From Ceratodon purpureus (lineage: Eukaryota; Streptophyta; Bryopsida; Pseudoditrichales; Ditrichaceae), in assembly GCA_014871385.1 (NCBI GenBank), contig CM026428.1, forward strand, positions 2,552,776-2,616,775: a stretch of 64,000 bases of DNA, read 5' to 3'. Positions 40,598-51,938 of the stretch are shown here, piece after piece. The notes below the pieces were generated by a model that was given only the letters and a program-made list of their open reading frames with translations, searched no databases and had not been told where the DNA came from. The translations under genes and the position numbers were made by a program. Position 1 is the stretch's first letter. Each line of letters starts with the position of its first letter.

Positions 40598-42588
40598 ATG
40601 CAGCAAGTGGTAGCCATGCAGCAATGTTGTTCTACAGCTGTATGGCCCAGCTGCGGATATGGTTCTAGTGGGAGGGCGCAGGTGGGGGCTTCGACGAGTG
40701 TGGGTGTGGTGCAATTGGCGTCCGTGAGAACGCATGGTTTGAGTTTGTGTTCGGATAGGTTTAGGGTTTCGGTTCAGCAGCGATGCCGGAGTGTGTCGAA
40801 TTCGCAAGCTGGTCGCAACACGGAGGAGTTGCAGGTATGTCTTCATGTTTTGGAATGGGTTGGTAGAGTGTTTTGATGTTGGTCCTCTGTTTATGTAAGT
40901 TTAGAAGCCCTAATTGTTAAATATGGATTGTATGTGAATTTTGGGTAGTGGATGGGGCATGTAAGTCTGGGGTGGAGGGAGGATATTTTGTGCATAGCGT
41001 ATGTGTTTTATTGAGCCTCTGTGTCACAGAAGTGTTATTCCTGATTTAAAGTTTTTCTTGGTTAGTGAATTGGGTACATGAGAGAGAGAGAGAGAGTGCA
41101 GCAATAGGTTTAGGACATGTAGATGTGATTTGTTGGTATGAAATATTTGTTTCCAGTAACTATTGGTATGGGGACTTTGCAACCAATTTTTGGAATGGGA
41201 TGGAACTGTGGTAGGGAGCAGAATTTGACCAGCTGGGAGAGGAAGACCTCGATGCTTTGTTTGAGGAGTACGGAGAGACCGTGAGGAATGATGAGGAGTC
41301 GAACAGCATCACTTCGGAGGTTGACGAAGATTCCGATAGCCTAGCTTGTGAGTTCTTGCCGGTTGTTTGTTGTCTTTCTTTTTCGTCGTGCAGTAATGAG
41401 CAATTCGGCTCGCCGTTTTCCTTACTTTGAGATTTACCATGGAACCTATGGCGTGCATGAAGTTTGATTGCTACCAGGATTGTATTCTCTAGGAGCTATT
41501 ATGTGTGATTTGCGATAATTATCCTAAAACATCGATGATATGTGTTCTGAGGGGTCTTATTAACAGAATGAACTGCTTGTTTTAAAGTTGCTGCTGTTAC
41601 TAGTGACAAGCATCACTTGATTGCAGGGTATATAGCTACAGCTTACACTTCTCAATTTATCATCAATCTCAGAATAAAAGTTGGGTGGTATGACTTAAGT
41701 CTTGATTTTTCATTTTATGTTGTTTGCATATTCATATGATGAAGGTTGGGTGCAGTTGCCGTGGCCTTGGCTGAGGCTGCAAATGATGTGAAGGGCAGTG
41801 ATATCCAAGTGCTATGTGTGAAACCACTTATCTATTGGGCCCGTTTCTTCGTTGTTGTCACTGCCTTCTCCAAACCTCAGATTGATGCAGTGGGGTATGT
41901 ACTCTTTTCTCGAACTCCTGGACGAGATTTATTTTGAATGAAATTTTGCTTCGACAACAAACATTTGTGACAGCTGTAACTATGAGTCTTCATATTCACA
42001 CAATTGCAATGCCATTCCCCTCTGGAAACAATATTATTGGTCCACTGGGTTGTTTCTCGTAGGTCCTGAATTCATAGAGCTTATGAAGTTTCAGTATTTT
42101 AACGTTGGTCTATGATATGGTGTGATGCAGAAAGAGAATGCGGGACATAGCTCAGGAGAAGTTCAGCCGCTCTCCTAAAGGCGACAGCAAGCCCAACGCA
42201 TGGACTTTGCTAGATTTTGGTGCGTTATAAGCCTGTCTAACGACCAATTATTCCTGTATCCCCTTTGAGTAACCTAAGAACCTGAAAGCTATTTTAATAA
42301 GGAGTCGCTGTTTTCAATGAATAGGGTTCAGCTGATACGTATTGACCTTGGAAGTAAGTCTGTATCACTCGTATCTTAACAATGGTTATAGAAGTAGATC
42401 AAACCTACTTGATCTGAATTTTGTTGCCTTTCATGAAGATTGTGTTGAACAACTGGCTGTTGTGGGCTGCAGGGGATATTGTGGTACATATTTTCCTTCC
42501 CAAGGAAAGGGAGTTTTACAATCTGGAAGAATTTTACGGGAATGCTACACTAGTCGAGCTTCCCTTCGAAAACCGTTCCGTGCAATGA
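40598..42588 (+). CDS. Chloroplast Iojap / RsfS ribosomal silencing factor
   Basis: RsfS-family protein. In bacteria this protein binds uL14 on the large ribosomal subunit and blocks subunit joining; plant Iojap acts on plastid ribosomes. Exons: 40598-40834, 41215-41347, 41756-41894, 42131-42219 and 42473-42588 (stop TGA), about 237 residues in phase. The first exon is Ser/Arg/Val-rich (MQQVVAMQQCCSTAVWPSCG), consistent with a transit peptide. An acidic linker follows (LGEEDLDALFEEYGE). The RsfS core reads AVALAEAANDVKGSDIQVL, YWARFFVVVTAFSKPQIDAV, WTLLDFGDIVVHIF and EREFYNLEEFYGNA, which are the conserved family blocks. The start was chosen as the first ATG giving a transit-peptide-like N-terminus; an upstream in-frame stretch to 40397 lacks such features. 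Confidence 0.93.
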
Positions 42589-44598
42589 TCATAGACATCA
42601 GACCTTGCAGAAGAACCTCGATTGAATCCGTATAGTTGCCACTCACGGAGGCGTGGCTAAACAGGACTACTGTCACGTAAAAGTCCTTAGGCTACTTATC
42701 TCACCTGGCAGATTCTCTGTGTCTGGACTCGGTGCAGATAAACGAGTACCATTGTTTCTGGCTCTTTCGATAGCTTCAAAATGGTAAAACAGCAGAAATG
42801 TAATCTGCCACATGCCGACAGGAAAAGCCGATTTTTTAAGCTTTATCTGAACCTCGAGGCAGTGATTCAATATTTTATCCCTCGAAACAGAAGTAAAGAT
42901 TCGCCCGTTCACTTGACAGCTTCAACGCATTCACTTGAAGTACTAAACCAGTTAGCATCCCAAGAAATCCATTGTTGAGATTCAAGCTCCATGCATATTC
43001 TTATAGAAACCATTGATCTCATCTACAATCTGACCCAAACTTAGACAGAAGCCCCACTGATGATCGGAGGAACTGTACCTCATGAACACTTTAGTCCGAA
43101 CCTAACTTTTAATCCTGATTTTCGAAAGCTGATGAAGAGACTTAAAAATCTAACTTTTTATCCTAATTTTTGAAAGCAGATGAAGAGACTTATATCTGAC
43201 TTTTTATCTTAATTTTTGGCACCACCGAAAAGAAGATGATCTTTTTATCTAGACACTTGTCTCAAACGAAAAGATGATTCCATAGCAAACACAGCAAAGG
43301 ATGACAGCATCGCCAATCTACTCCCATGCTGCGACTCCACTTTCGGAAACCATCACCAACCCGGGTACGCCAGCAGATATATTTTAATAAATTATCAGCC
43401 CAGTTATGCAAACTAAGTCGGCATTGAAATCTCACATCAAAGCGACAATAATGCAAAAGCAGGGCCATCAATGCGGATGGAAAACGAGCTCCGCAGCATC
43501 AGCTGGGCAGCGCAATCCGCGACGACCAGAGCTGCAGTCGCAGATGCTCGTCGAGGCGAAGCTGACGAAGTTGGCGAAGCTCGGTCATCGCGCGGTTAAC
43601 AACAGCAGCGGCCCCGCAGCGTTATCGCTTTGGCATCGCCATCAAATGGACGGGCACCACCAGTCTGCTTTTCGGATTCCGCGGAGCTGAGCGTGCTGTT
43701 GATCCAATTGATGTGGAACACGAGGTGGCTACGCTGTAGGCTGTCCCGACGCACATGGCGTATTTAGGCGGGGTTGCAAGTGGGGTGGACATGATGATGC
43801 GCAACCGAATTTCTGCTGGGATGTGGAAGAGGTAGGTGCACGTGAGCCTGGAATAGGAGCTGGGTTGGGTGTTGCGCAGGATTTTTTAAGCTTCTTTCTC
43901 GTCTGTTGTCACTGGACTTACGCCAGACAGCCCATTAGAGGAAAGCTACAGCATGTGTCCACTTTGCAGTCGTAGGTGGGCTGTGTCTGTTGTCTTCCAG
44001 CGTTGAGGACACTGCGGGTTCGCTTCTGAAGTTGGCAGCTTGGATAATTGGGAGTCAGCTGAGTGAGGGCTTTGGGGAGGTTTTGAGAGGTTTTGGGAGG
44101 AGTTGAGAGGATTTGGGTAATTTGGTCTTAAAGATGATGGTAATCAGCAGGGAATGCGAAGTGGACGCTCAGGTTGGTGGGAGCCAGCTGATGGTGCGAG
44201 CTCTGCCGCTTCTGAGTTCGTGTTTAGCTGCTTCCCGCCTGTCTTGAAGTGGATTGGGTGTTGGAAGGCAGGAGTGGGGAAGAGTTTTGGGCTTTCGAGC
44301 TTATTCGGCGACAATGCCTGGGACCATTCGAGTTTCAGGTCTGTGAATGACCGCTGTGCCCTACTACTTTGGTTCTTGTTCGCGGTTCTTTGTGTCATCT
44401 TAATTGGTTATTTTGGTACTTTGAGGGATTAATATCATGCTGATGTCGTTGCTGCTAATCCGTCTGATGATTGGGTTTTTAGGGCTATGTGACGTAGAGA
44501 GATTTGATGGAAAATTGACCTAAAGTGGGTGGGCTTTAGCTTGCTGGGACGTTTCCACGATTCTTTCTCTTATTTTGGTGTGTTTATGGTAATTGCAG
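42589..44598. other. Intergenic region and probable 5' part of the C2-domain gene
   Basis: No clear coding exon. The C2-domain gene needs at least one upstream exon, which must end one base into a codon, and this should lie in about 44100-44590. I could not fix it. A repeated motif (CTAACTTTTTATCCTAATTTTTGAAAGC and variants) occurs near 43105-43215. Confidence 0.4.
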
Positions 44599-47311
44599 TT
44601 CTGGAGGCCGTAGACCTTCCGGAAGTTCTCACAGGTATTACAGATGAGTCGTTAATTGTGAATTATGTTATCCGTTTATGAGATCGCTATTAAAGGTGTA
44701 TCTGTTAAAGATGGTTTTATTTTCTTGTAGTTTTCGCTTTCGACTCTGTGGTTAACAGGTGTCGCGTGTTTTCTCTTATTATTTCACAGATGGAACTATC
44801 GGGAAAGACGTAACTGCTAAAGGTACTGCTAAATTCTATACACTTGCGATTTTTTAACCAAATTCTCTTCTTTCCACCTTTGATGTCGGCTAGTAGCCAG
44901 TAATTGAGTTTTGAATCGCTACGATGACCTTGGTTTGTAGCACATACGAATTATCTGAGGCAGACGAGATTACTGTAGGTTGTGTTGGTGATTATAGAGA
45001 AACTAGGATCCTTTCTTTCATTCACGAGATGACACTGGTATGTGTTAAACTTTGTTACACTTGTCATACAGTCTGGCATCTTTATGGAATAAGTTAGGGA
45101 CCTTTTGTTTGATTGAGTTTCTTTGCGTAAGTAGTGAATCTGTTCTCAAATGCCTTTTGGTTTGTGTGCGTACGCAGTTACTTTGGGCCCAAAATTGTTC
45201 AAGACTCAGCCTGGAGTTGCAGACGGGGGCAAAATTGCATCGTGGAATTCAGATTTTGCCTTGTAAGATTCTTTTGAGATTGATCATTTTGGTTCTTAAG
45301 GGACGACGGAATTTGTTTTGAATGGATGTTTAAACAGTGACAAATACGAATGCTGCGCTTACTGGGTGATATTCGTCTTAGAGGTCATGTCTATGTCTAA
45401 TGTAATAACAAAGAAGAGCCATTCTGTTTTGGGCAGCCCTGTGATGAATTTACGAGACAAGCTGGTAATCTCTATTTGCAACAGTGAGGATCATTCCGTG
45501 ACTCAAACTGGTGGGCCATCCATGCTCTCCCTTCTTACAATCTTGTCCTGAGCATCCTCTTTGGTGGTTTTGGGTTGGCTTGGATTGACTTGGGGGATAA
45601 TCAGAGAAGCTCTTTCTGTTTTACTTCGTCTTCCTACAATCGTAACTTTATTCTACTTCAGAATTAAAGCCGAATTGTGCGAATCTTATTGAGTGTCTGA
45701 CATCTGTCCACCGCTTGTCAATCGCCAGCAGCTATTGAAATTCCTTCAATCATTCAGAAAGGCAGTCGAGACGAATTCGTAGCACTCAATAAAGGAGGAC
45801 GAATTCATCTAAGGATGAGCTTTGTACTCACTGAGGAAGAGCGAAAGAAAATCGAATCGATGGTAAGAACTAAAATTTTTAAATTACTGGAATTTGGTTT
45901 GGTTGATCTCGTCTGGGATTTGTAGGACTTCGCTTTTGAACATGAACCTAACTTCAGTCCATCTCACTCGCAGAGAGTAGCGGCTCTGAAGAGGAAGGAG
46001 GAAGCTGAGCGTTTAAAGAAGACAGTCGTCCTGCTACCTGTAACTCCTGAAAAGCAGCCGAAGGTGTCCCCCGTCACGACCGTTGCCATTACGGAGGTTG
46101 ATGTCGCAACCACTCGTGACAAGAAGGATTTGAAAGAGCTAGCAAATGGATCTTTAAACGTCAGGAGTGATTCAACTATACTAGGTGATAAGAAGGATTC
46201 AGCCTTATTTGGTGATAAGAAGGATCCAACAGTATTAGGTGGCGACAAGGATTCTACCAAAGCAGTTGACAAGAAGGATTCTACCATATTAGTCGACAAG
46301 ACGGATACAACTATAACAAGTGACAATAAGGATGCATTAGGTGATAAGGAGAATTCGACGCCGAAGCGTCCAGCCCCCAAGCCGATGTTTAATTATTCTA
46401 AAGCGATTGGTGTGCCAGCAAGCGCGAAGAAGACCGTGAAGAAGCCAAGCGCATCGGTCTCAGACAGTTCTACCAATGAACTCAAGGCAGACAACGATGA
46501 CGTTAGTTCTGGGGTACAATTGGTAAGAGAGAGTACTAAGAACGCAGACTTGGAATTAGTTTCATCTGAAACCACTAAATTAGACGCTTCTGTGAAGGCT
46601 CCTAGCAGCGGAGATTCGACTGTAGTATCAGTAACAAAAACAGTAGAGAGTACTCCCCAAGGAAGTCTAATACCAGCTGCGGAGGTGGATACCGTGAGTA
46701 GTGATTTCAAGTCAACTAACGGTGGAATGAATTCTGAATTACAAAATGGAAGAGAAAGCTTAGAGAATACTGAGGATCTTGGAAACAAAAAGCTAGATGG
46801 GGCTGTTTTGCTGAAGACCAAACCAGTAGACAGCGTAGCCCAGGCTAACCCACCACGATCTGGGGTAGAATCTGGGGTTCCAGAGAATTCGACTAGTGAA
46901 GTTGGGAAGATAGACAAGGATGGTATGGATTCTGAGGGTCAAGCAGCAAGAGGAAGTGCAGAAAAGGTTAGCACGTCTCGAACCTCAAAATTAGATTTCC
47001 CGGCAGAAGATGCCTCACCTAGCAGCGAACACGAGTCCTCGTCACTAATGGTAGTATCAGAAGATAGTGCACCCCATCTCCAGGTTGCTCTTCGAAGCTC
47101 TTCTTCAGGATTGAAAACTGTGAAGGCACGGGTGAAGAGCACACTCTCAAGGGTCTCTTCAAGGCGAAGCTCGAGTCGTGTAGCTAGCTCCAATTCCCTC
47201 ACCCGCAATCCAGTACCAGTTCCGGTCGTTTGGGTACAGGAGGTTGTCCGGAGGGCTCTTTCAAACGTCAAGGGGTGCTATGGTTTAAACCCAGCAGCTG
47301 TCCACCACTAA
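44599..47311 (+). CDS. C2-domain protein with long disordered Lys/Ser-rich tail, 5' exon unresolved
   Basis: Exons found: 44599-44634, 44790-44822, 45178-45262, 45338-45483, about 45732-45862 and 45974-47311 (stop TAA). They connect in phase from VLEAVDLPEVLT through DGTIGKDVTAK, LGPKLFKTQPGV, a WNSDFAF block, FVLEVMSMSN and SVLGSPVMNLRDKL. That is the strand pattern of a C2 domain (membrane/phospholipid-binding fold). A linker follows (GGRIHLRMSFVLTEEERKKIE), a motif often found directly after plant C2 domains. The last exon encodes about 445 disordered residues, with degenerate DKKDSTxLxx repeats at 46170-46340 and a basic Ser/Arg tail. The first exon with the true start codon is not identified. 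Confidence 0.68.
46170..46340 (+). repeat. Degenerate coding repeat (DKKDST unit)
   Basis: Six imperfect units of 27-33 bp built on GATAAGAAGGATTC, translating to GDKKDSALF, GDKKDPTVL, VDKKDSTIL and similar. They fall within the disordered tail of the C2-domain protein. Confidence 0.75.
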
Positions 47312-48325
47312 GTGGTCTGGTTCAAACCATAACTCTTGAAGATCTTTGAGTTGATTTTTAAAACCGTCACATGCGCACCAGGGAGAATACATTGCAAGAG
47401 TTCAGTACAAGGGCACCACTGAATGACCATGACAGGCCAGTTTGACAAGTAAGCTCTCCTATGCCCTCTTATGAAATTGGACTCTGCTGAGGAAGTACTC
47501 ATTGGATTATGACTGAGTTGTAATTTGTTTGGGGCATCTGTGCACTTGGGATCTAGTCCATGCGGCATTCTGTAATGGATTATCTCAGTTTGCAGCACTT
47601 TAGTCCATGTGATTTGTGACCCATGTCGAAGAATTCACAAAGACATCGAAGGAAAGAAACAATTAGTAATGTTGTGATGTTCATCTGCAGGGATGGTTCT
47701 GGAGAAAAACTTTGTCCAACGGTACTATCACCTCTTGCACCAAGTCCGACATCAGGTGCCCACAAGAGTCACCTTATGAGAATTGCTTATGAGAGTGAGC
47801 GGAACGCACCTCCGAAAACGGATCACTCTACACCGATCGCTAGTTGTGCCTGTGATGATCTGCAAGCACCATGACAAGCATTGTGCCTGCAAATCATCAG
47901 CGTGTGACTAATTGCTAAGATCTGTACGTATTATCATTAACACAACCCTACGCGCATGCCTGGGGAGATTTTATACAATGACCAGTTTATATCATAGAAC
48001 GTTACAAGGGTCCTTGTAGATTGAAGTGGAACACGAAAGCTGCCTCGCAAGTTTGAGTGCAGCGTTGTAGATTTTTGTAAACCCGGAACTGGGCTTGTGT
48101 AAATCACCATGAACAGGATTTTGAGTAACATGAAGGGTTTTTTTTTATTTCGCCAATGTTATGATTCCAGAAAACTGGTTTCCTCATTTTGGTTACAATT
48201 GGTACTACATTTAAATATACTGGAATCATCCATTACATCTACATTTACCCAAAGTTTACACACTTAATACACATTTGTATCTACTAAAATCAAACTTCTA
48301 CCTGCACCAGAATTTTTGTCATGAT
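47312..48325. other. Convergent spacer between C2-domain gene and HMG-box gene
   Basis: Contains the two 3' flanks. No additional gene recognised. Confidence 0.45.
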
Positions 48326-49108
48326 TCAATTGTCATTTAGATCTATCAACTTGTTCTGTACCGGTATCTGTCGGAGTGTTGGAGAAGCTTGAGCAACGTT
48401 GTACTCCGCCAGGTCTTTCTTATATCGCTCCTGATCAAGCTTGGTTGCAGTTTCCCAAGGCAATTTCTCAGCTGAAGACATACTATTCCACCTCTCTCCA
48501 AGGAGTTTACCCATCTCTCCGAAGTTCTTATTAACATGGTCTGGATTAGTCTTCAGTTTCTTCCGCTCGTCAATCTGGAAAAGCATGAATGCAGAAAGTG
48601 CACGCCTCGGGGCGTTTGGGTCCTTCACCTTTTTCAACTTCTTAACCTTCCTCTTCTTCTTCCCACCAACTTCCTCATGATCTTGATAGCTTGCTTTCTC
48701 AACACCCGACATTCTCCTCCACTTCTCAGAAACAATCTTAGAAAACTTGGCAAAAGTCTGTGGTGCTTGGCTCGGATGCCCCATCTTCATCATCTTCCGT
48801 TCATCTTGCAACTCAGACACAATAAAGTTCACGAATTCACAAGTCAGAGTGTTAGGATTCTCCTTCTTCTTCCTCATGATCTGAATTCTTCTCTCACCAC
48901 TATCTTCTCCACCATCTCCATTTCTGTCCTTGCGTTTCTTCGAAGATGGTAACACATCCATGTCTTCCGTTTTATTCCTCTTCTTCACAGACCATACTTC
49001 AGGTTCCTCTCCATGTGTTGCCATGTCTCCAGCCCACACCATCTCTTCCGTAACAGTACGCTCAGAAGATGCGTCAGACTTGTTATCTTCAACTTGAACG
49101 ATCTTCAT
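48326..49108 (-). CDS. Double HMG-box protein related to SSRP1 C-terminus
   Basis: 260 residues, intronless, start MKIVQVEDNKSD. An acidic/basic N-terminus with nuclear-localisation-like SSKKRKDRNG precedes a diverged first HMG box (about residues 90-150: NPNTLTCEFVNFIVSELQ ... WRRMSGVEKASYQDHEE). A KKKRKVKKLKKVK linker and a canonical second HMG box follow (about 168-240: DPNAPRRALSAFMLFQIDER ... LGERWNSMSSAEKLPWE). HMG boxes bend DNA in the minor groove. The second box and its linker are closely similar to the box of the neighbouring SSRP1, which lies head to head about 0.8 kb away. A local inverted partial duplication is the simplest reading. Function beyond DNA binding is unknown. Confidence 0.85.
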   Translation of the reverse strand: MKIVQVEDNKSDASSERTVTEEMVWAGDMATHGEEPEVWSVKKRNKTEDMDVLPSSKKRKDRNGDGGEDSGERRIQIMRKKKENPNTLTCEFVNFIVSELQDERKMMKMGHPSQAPQTFAKFSKIVSEKWRRMSGVEKASYQDHEEVGGKKKRKVKKLKKVKDPNAPRRALSAFMLFQIDERKKLKTNPDHVNKNFGEMGKLLGERWNSMSSAEKLPWETATKLDQERYKKDLAEYNVAQASPTLRQIPVQNKLIDLNDN

Positions 49109-49189
49109 ATTGAATGTAATAAGAACTGCAACAACACCACGCTTTCGACAATATTGATATAAAATATCAGAAAAAGTGTTATAACACCA

Positions 49190-49510
49190 CACTGCTCGTA
49201 TAAAATAATAACTAACAATTACTAGGGGTTTGTTTATATAATATCTCTTAGACAGTCCAAAGTAAAAGCTAGAATGTAAAACCTCAGCTCACTTCAACAA
49301 CACTACACTGCTCTAATGAATAGTTACTAACAATCACATGGGTGCTCATATAAAATAATAACTAGCAATTACACGAGGTGCGTATATATACTGGTAATGT
49401 TTCTTAGAGAGTCCAAAGTAAAAGCCACAATGCAAAATCTCAGGACCCAAAAAGTAATATCAACGATCTTAAGTGAAGCGAAAAAGTAAAATCTCAGGTC
49501 CCCAAAAGTA
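49190..49510. repeat. Imperfect ~156-bp direct duplication in the HMG/SSRP1 divergent promoter region
   Basis: TAAAATAATAACTAACAATTAC near 49200 recurs near 49356, and CTTAGACAGTCCAAAGTAAA near 49249 recurs near 49405 (CTTAGAGAGTCC...). This gives a repeat spacing of about 156 bp. It lies upstream of the double HMG-box gene. Confidence 0.6.
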
Positions 49511-49916
49511 AAAGCAGAAAGGAAAATCGGAGAAATGGAACCATCCAGGGCACTCTCACGGTCATGGATATAACCACGGTCTTAGACAATTTAACGATAA
49601 TGGGGAAGGGCCTTTCTTCAACGTAGAAGAGACAGACATGAAATTAGGCAAACAGTCTTGTCCCGTAAATTAGGGTTCGAAGCTCATCGTTCTCGCGGGA
49701 GAAAACCAAACCCTAGAAACACAGTGCATTTGAAGATCTTCAGGGCATTTTGCAACCCCTTCCCCGGCGTGGTTGGAGCGCAAGATGGTTCTCTCTGAGC
49801 AGAGGTTGGCGCTCTTTCTTCTGGATTATTAGAGACTGAACGCGGGGAGGTTTTGTGGGGGTTGGGAGTGTGGGGGAGTGGGGAGGGAGTGAGTGGGACT
49901 AGGGTTTGGGGTTGCA

Positions 49917-51938
49917 ATGGCGGACGCAGCGGTGCATCAGTTCAATAGTATATTGCTGGGAGGGCGGGGCGGGACGAACCCGGGGCAGCTGAAGGTGAAC
50001 AGTGGGGGGTTCCAATGGCGGAAGGCGGGGGGTGGGAAGGTGGTGGAGGTTTCGACGTCCGACATTGCGTCGTTGAGCTGGACGCGCGTGCCGAAAGGGT
50101 TCCAGTTGGGGGTGAAGCTGAAGGCGGGGCGCGATGTGAAGTTCAATGGGTTCCGGGAGGCGGATATGGCGAGTTTGGGGTCGTTCTTTATGGCGAACAT
50201 GGGGATCAGCGCGGAGGAGAAGCCATTGGCGATCAGTGGACGGAATTGGGGCGATGCGACTCTGGAGGGGAGCTCGTTGGCTTTCACTGTGGGCGGTAAG
50301 CATGCGTTTGATGTTTCTATTTCGGATGTGTCGCAGACGCAGATGCAGGGGAAGAATGAGGTGATGTTGGAGTTTCATGTGGACGATACGACGGGTGCGA
50401 GCGAGAAGGATACTTTGATGGAGTTGAGTTTTCATATTCCCACGACGAACACGACTTATTTGGGGGATGAGGAGCGGCCCCCAGCGCAGATTTTTCGGGA
50501 GAAGATATTGTCGATGGGCGATGTTGGGCCGTCCGGCGCTGAGGCGATTGCGTTGTTTGAGGAAGTGCATATTCTCACTCCGAGAGGGCGGTACAATGTG
50601 GAGCTTCATCTCTCATTTTTGCGGTTACAGGGGCAGGCTAATGACTTCAAGATTCAGTATAGTAGTGTGGTTCGTCTTTTTATTCTGCCTAAGAGTAATC
50701 AGCCGCATACGTTTGTGGTGATCACATTGGATCCTCCTATTCGGAAGGGGCAGACGTTCTATCCCCATATTGTATTGCAGTTTCCGTCGGAGGAGATAGC
50801 AGAGTGTGCCCTTTCTATGAACGAGGAGCTTTTGAATACCAAATACAAAGATCGGCTCCAACCCTCGTACAAGGATCTGTCGCACGATGTTTTTACGCAG
50901 ATTTTGAGGGGCCTTTCCGGTGCCAAGGTGACACGCCCAGGCAAGTTTCGGAGCAGTCAAGATGGGTACTGTGTGCGGACGTCTCTCAAGGCAGAGGAAG
51001 GCACGTTGTATCCATTGGAGAAGAGTTTCTTTTTCCTGCCTAAGCCACCAACACTTATCCTTCACGACGAGATTGAGTATTTGGAGTTTGAGAGACATGG
51101 TGCAGCTGGCACTAGCAGCATATCATCGCACTACTTTGATCTGCTCATCCGTCTGAAGAGTGAGCAAGAGCACCAGTTCCGTAACATTCAGCGGAACGAG
51201 TACCATAATTTATTCAACTTTATCAGTGGCAAGAATCTTAAGATCATGAACTTGGGAGACGCACAAGGTACCAGTGGTGTTGCTGCTGCTCTTGAAGGCT
51301 CAGATGATGAAGGAGCTCTTGATCCTCATCTCAACCGCATTCGAAGTGCTCGAGAGAGCGGGGGTGCTGGGCTTGGCGACGAAGAAAGTGATGAAGAGGA
51401 CGAAGACTTCGTCGCTGAGAAGGATGATGCTGGCTCTCCTACTGATGAATCGGATGAAGAGGACGCTGATGGTAGTGAGGATGGTGGGAGTGGTTCGGAG
51501 CAAGAGGAAGAGGAAGAAAGGCCTAAGAAGAAGAAAGAGAAGAGGGAAGACACGGCACCGAAACCAACTCCCAAGAAACGGAAGAAGAAAGATGAAGACG
51601 ATGGAGAAGATGGTGGTGGGAAGAAGAAGAGGAAGAAGAAGGAGAAGGATCCGAATGCCCCGAAACGTGCACTTTCTGCCTTCATGCGTTTCTCGCTTGA
51701 AGAGCGGAAGAAGATGAAGGCAGACCCAAGTCAAGCAGCGCAGACGTTTGGAGAAGTTGGCAAGAATCTTGGCGAGAGGTGGAGGAATATGTCGTCATCT
51801 GAGAAAGCACCTTTTGAAGCCGCAGCAAAGGTTGATCAGGAGCGCTACAAGAAGGCCATGGCTGGATACAAAAGTGGTCAAGCTGGTCCGGCAGAACCCT
51901 ACGACGATGGAGAAGATGAAGCATCTGATGATGAGTAG
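49917..51938 (+). CDS. SSRP1: FACT complex subunit SSRP1
   Basis: Histone chaperone subunit that, with SPT16, reorganises nucleosomes during transcription and replication in the nucleus. 673 residues, intronless, start [10 protein letters not shown] (ATG at 49917; the open frame extends 24 nt further upstream without an ATG). The order matches SSRP1/Pob3: N-terminal PH-like domain ([10 protein letters not shown]...), a middle double-PH domain (about residues 190-430, ARTPRGRY-like [33 protein letters not shown]), an acidic stretch (about 455-545, [19 protein letters not shown]), basic [20 protein letters not shown], and one C-terminal HMG box (about 580-650) as in plant and animal SSRP1. Absence of introns is notable for a housekeeping gene of this length and could reflect an old retrocopy, but the reading frame is intact. 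Confidence 0.96.
   Translation: MADAAVHQFNSILLGGRGGTNPGQLKVNSGGFQWRKAGGGKVVEVSTSDIASLSWTRVPKGFQLGVKLKAGRDVKFNGFREADMASLGSFFMANMGISAEEKPLAISGRNWGDATLEGSSLAFTVGGKHAFDVSISDVSQTQMQGKNEVMLEFHVDDTTGASEKDTLMELSFHIPTTNTTYLGDEERPPAQIFREKILSMGDVGPSGAEAIALFEEVHILTPRGRYNVELHLSFLRLQGQANDFKIQYSSVVRLFILPKSNQPHTFVVITLDPPIRKGQTFYPHIVLQFPSEEIAECALSMNEELLNTKYKDRLQPSYKDLSHDVFTQILRGLSGAKVTRPGKFRSSQDGYCVRTSLKAEEGTLYPLEKSFFFLPKPPTLILHDEIEYLEFERHGAAGTSSISSHYFDLLIRLKSEQEHQFRNIQRNEYHNLFNFISGKNLKIMNLGDAQGTSGVAAALEGSDDEGALDPHLNRIRSARESGGAGLGDEESDEEDEDFVAEKDDAGSPTDESDEEDADGSEDGGSGSEQEEEEERPKKKKEKREDTAPKPTPKKRKKKDEDDGEDGGGKKKRKKKEKDPNAPKRALSAFMRFSLEERKKMKADPSQAAQTFGEVGKNLGERWRNMSSSEKAPFEAAAKVDQERYKKAMAGYKSGQAGPAEPYDDGEDEASDDE

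Noticed and set aside
44154-44432. 92-codon ORF as first exon of the C2 gene
   Set aside because: Its frame and likely donor sites do not give the one-base phase required by the next exon, and it has no C2 strand pattern.
51274-51717. Overlapping basic ORF in SSRP1 (and its antisense counterparts)
   Set aside because: An out-of-frame reading of the acidic/basic tail of SSRP1, caused by GA-rich codons.
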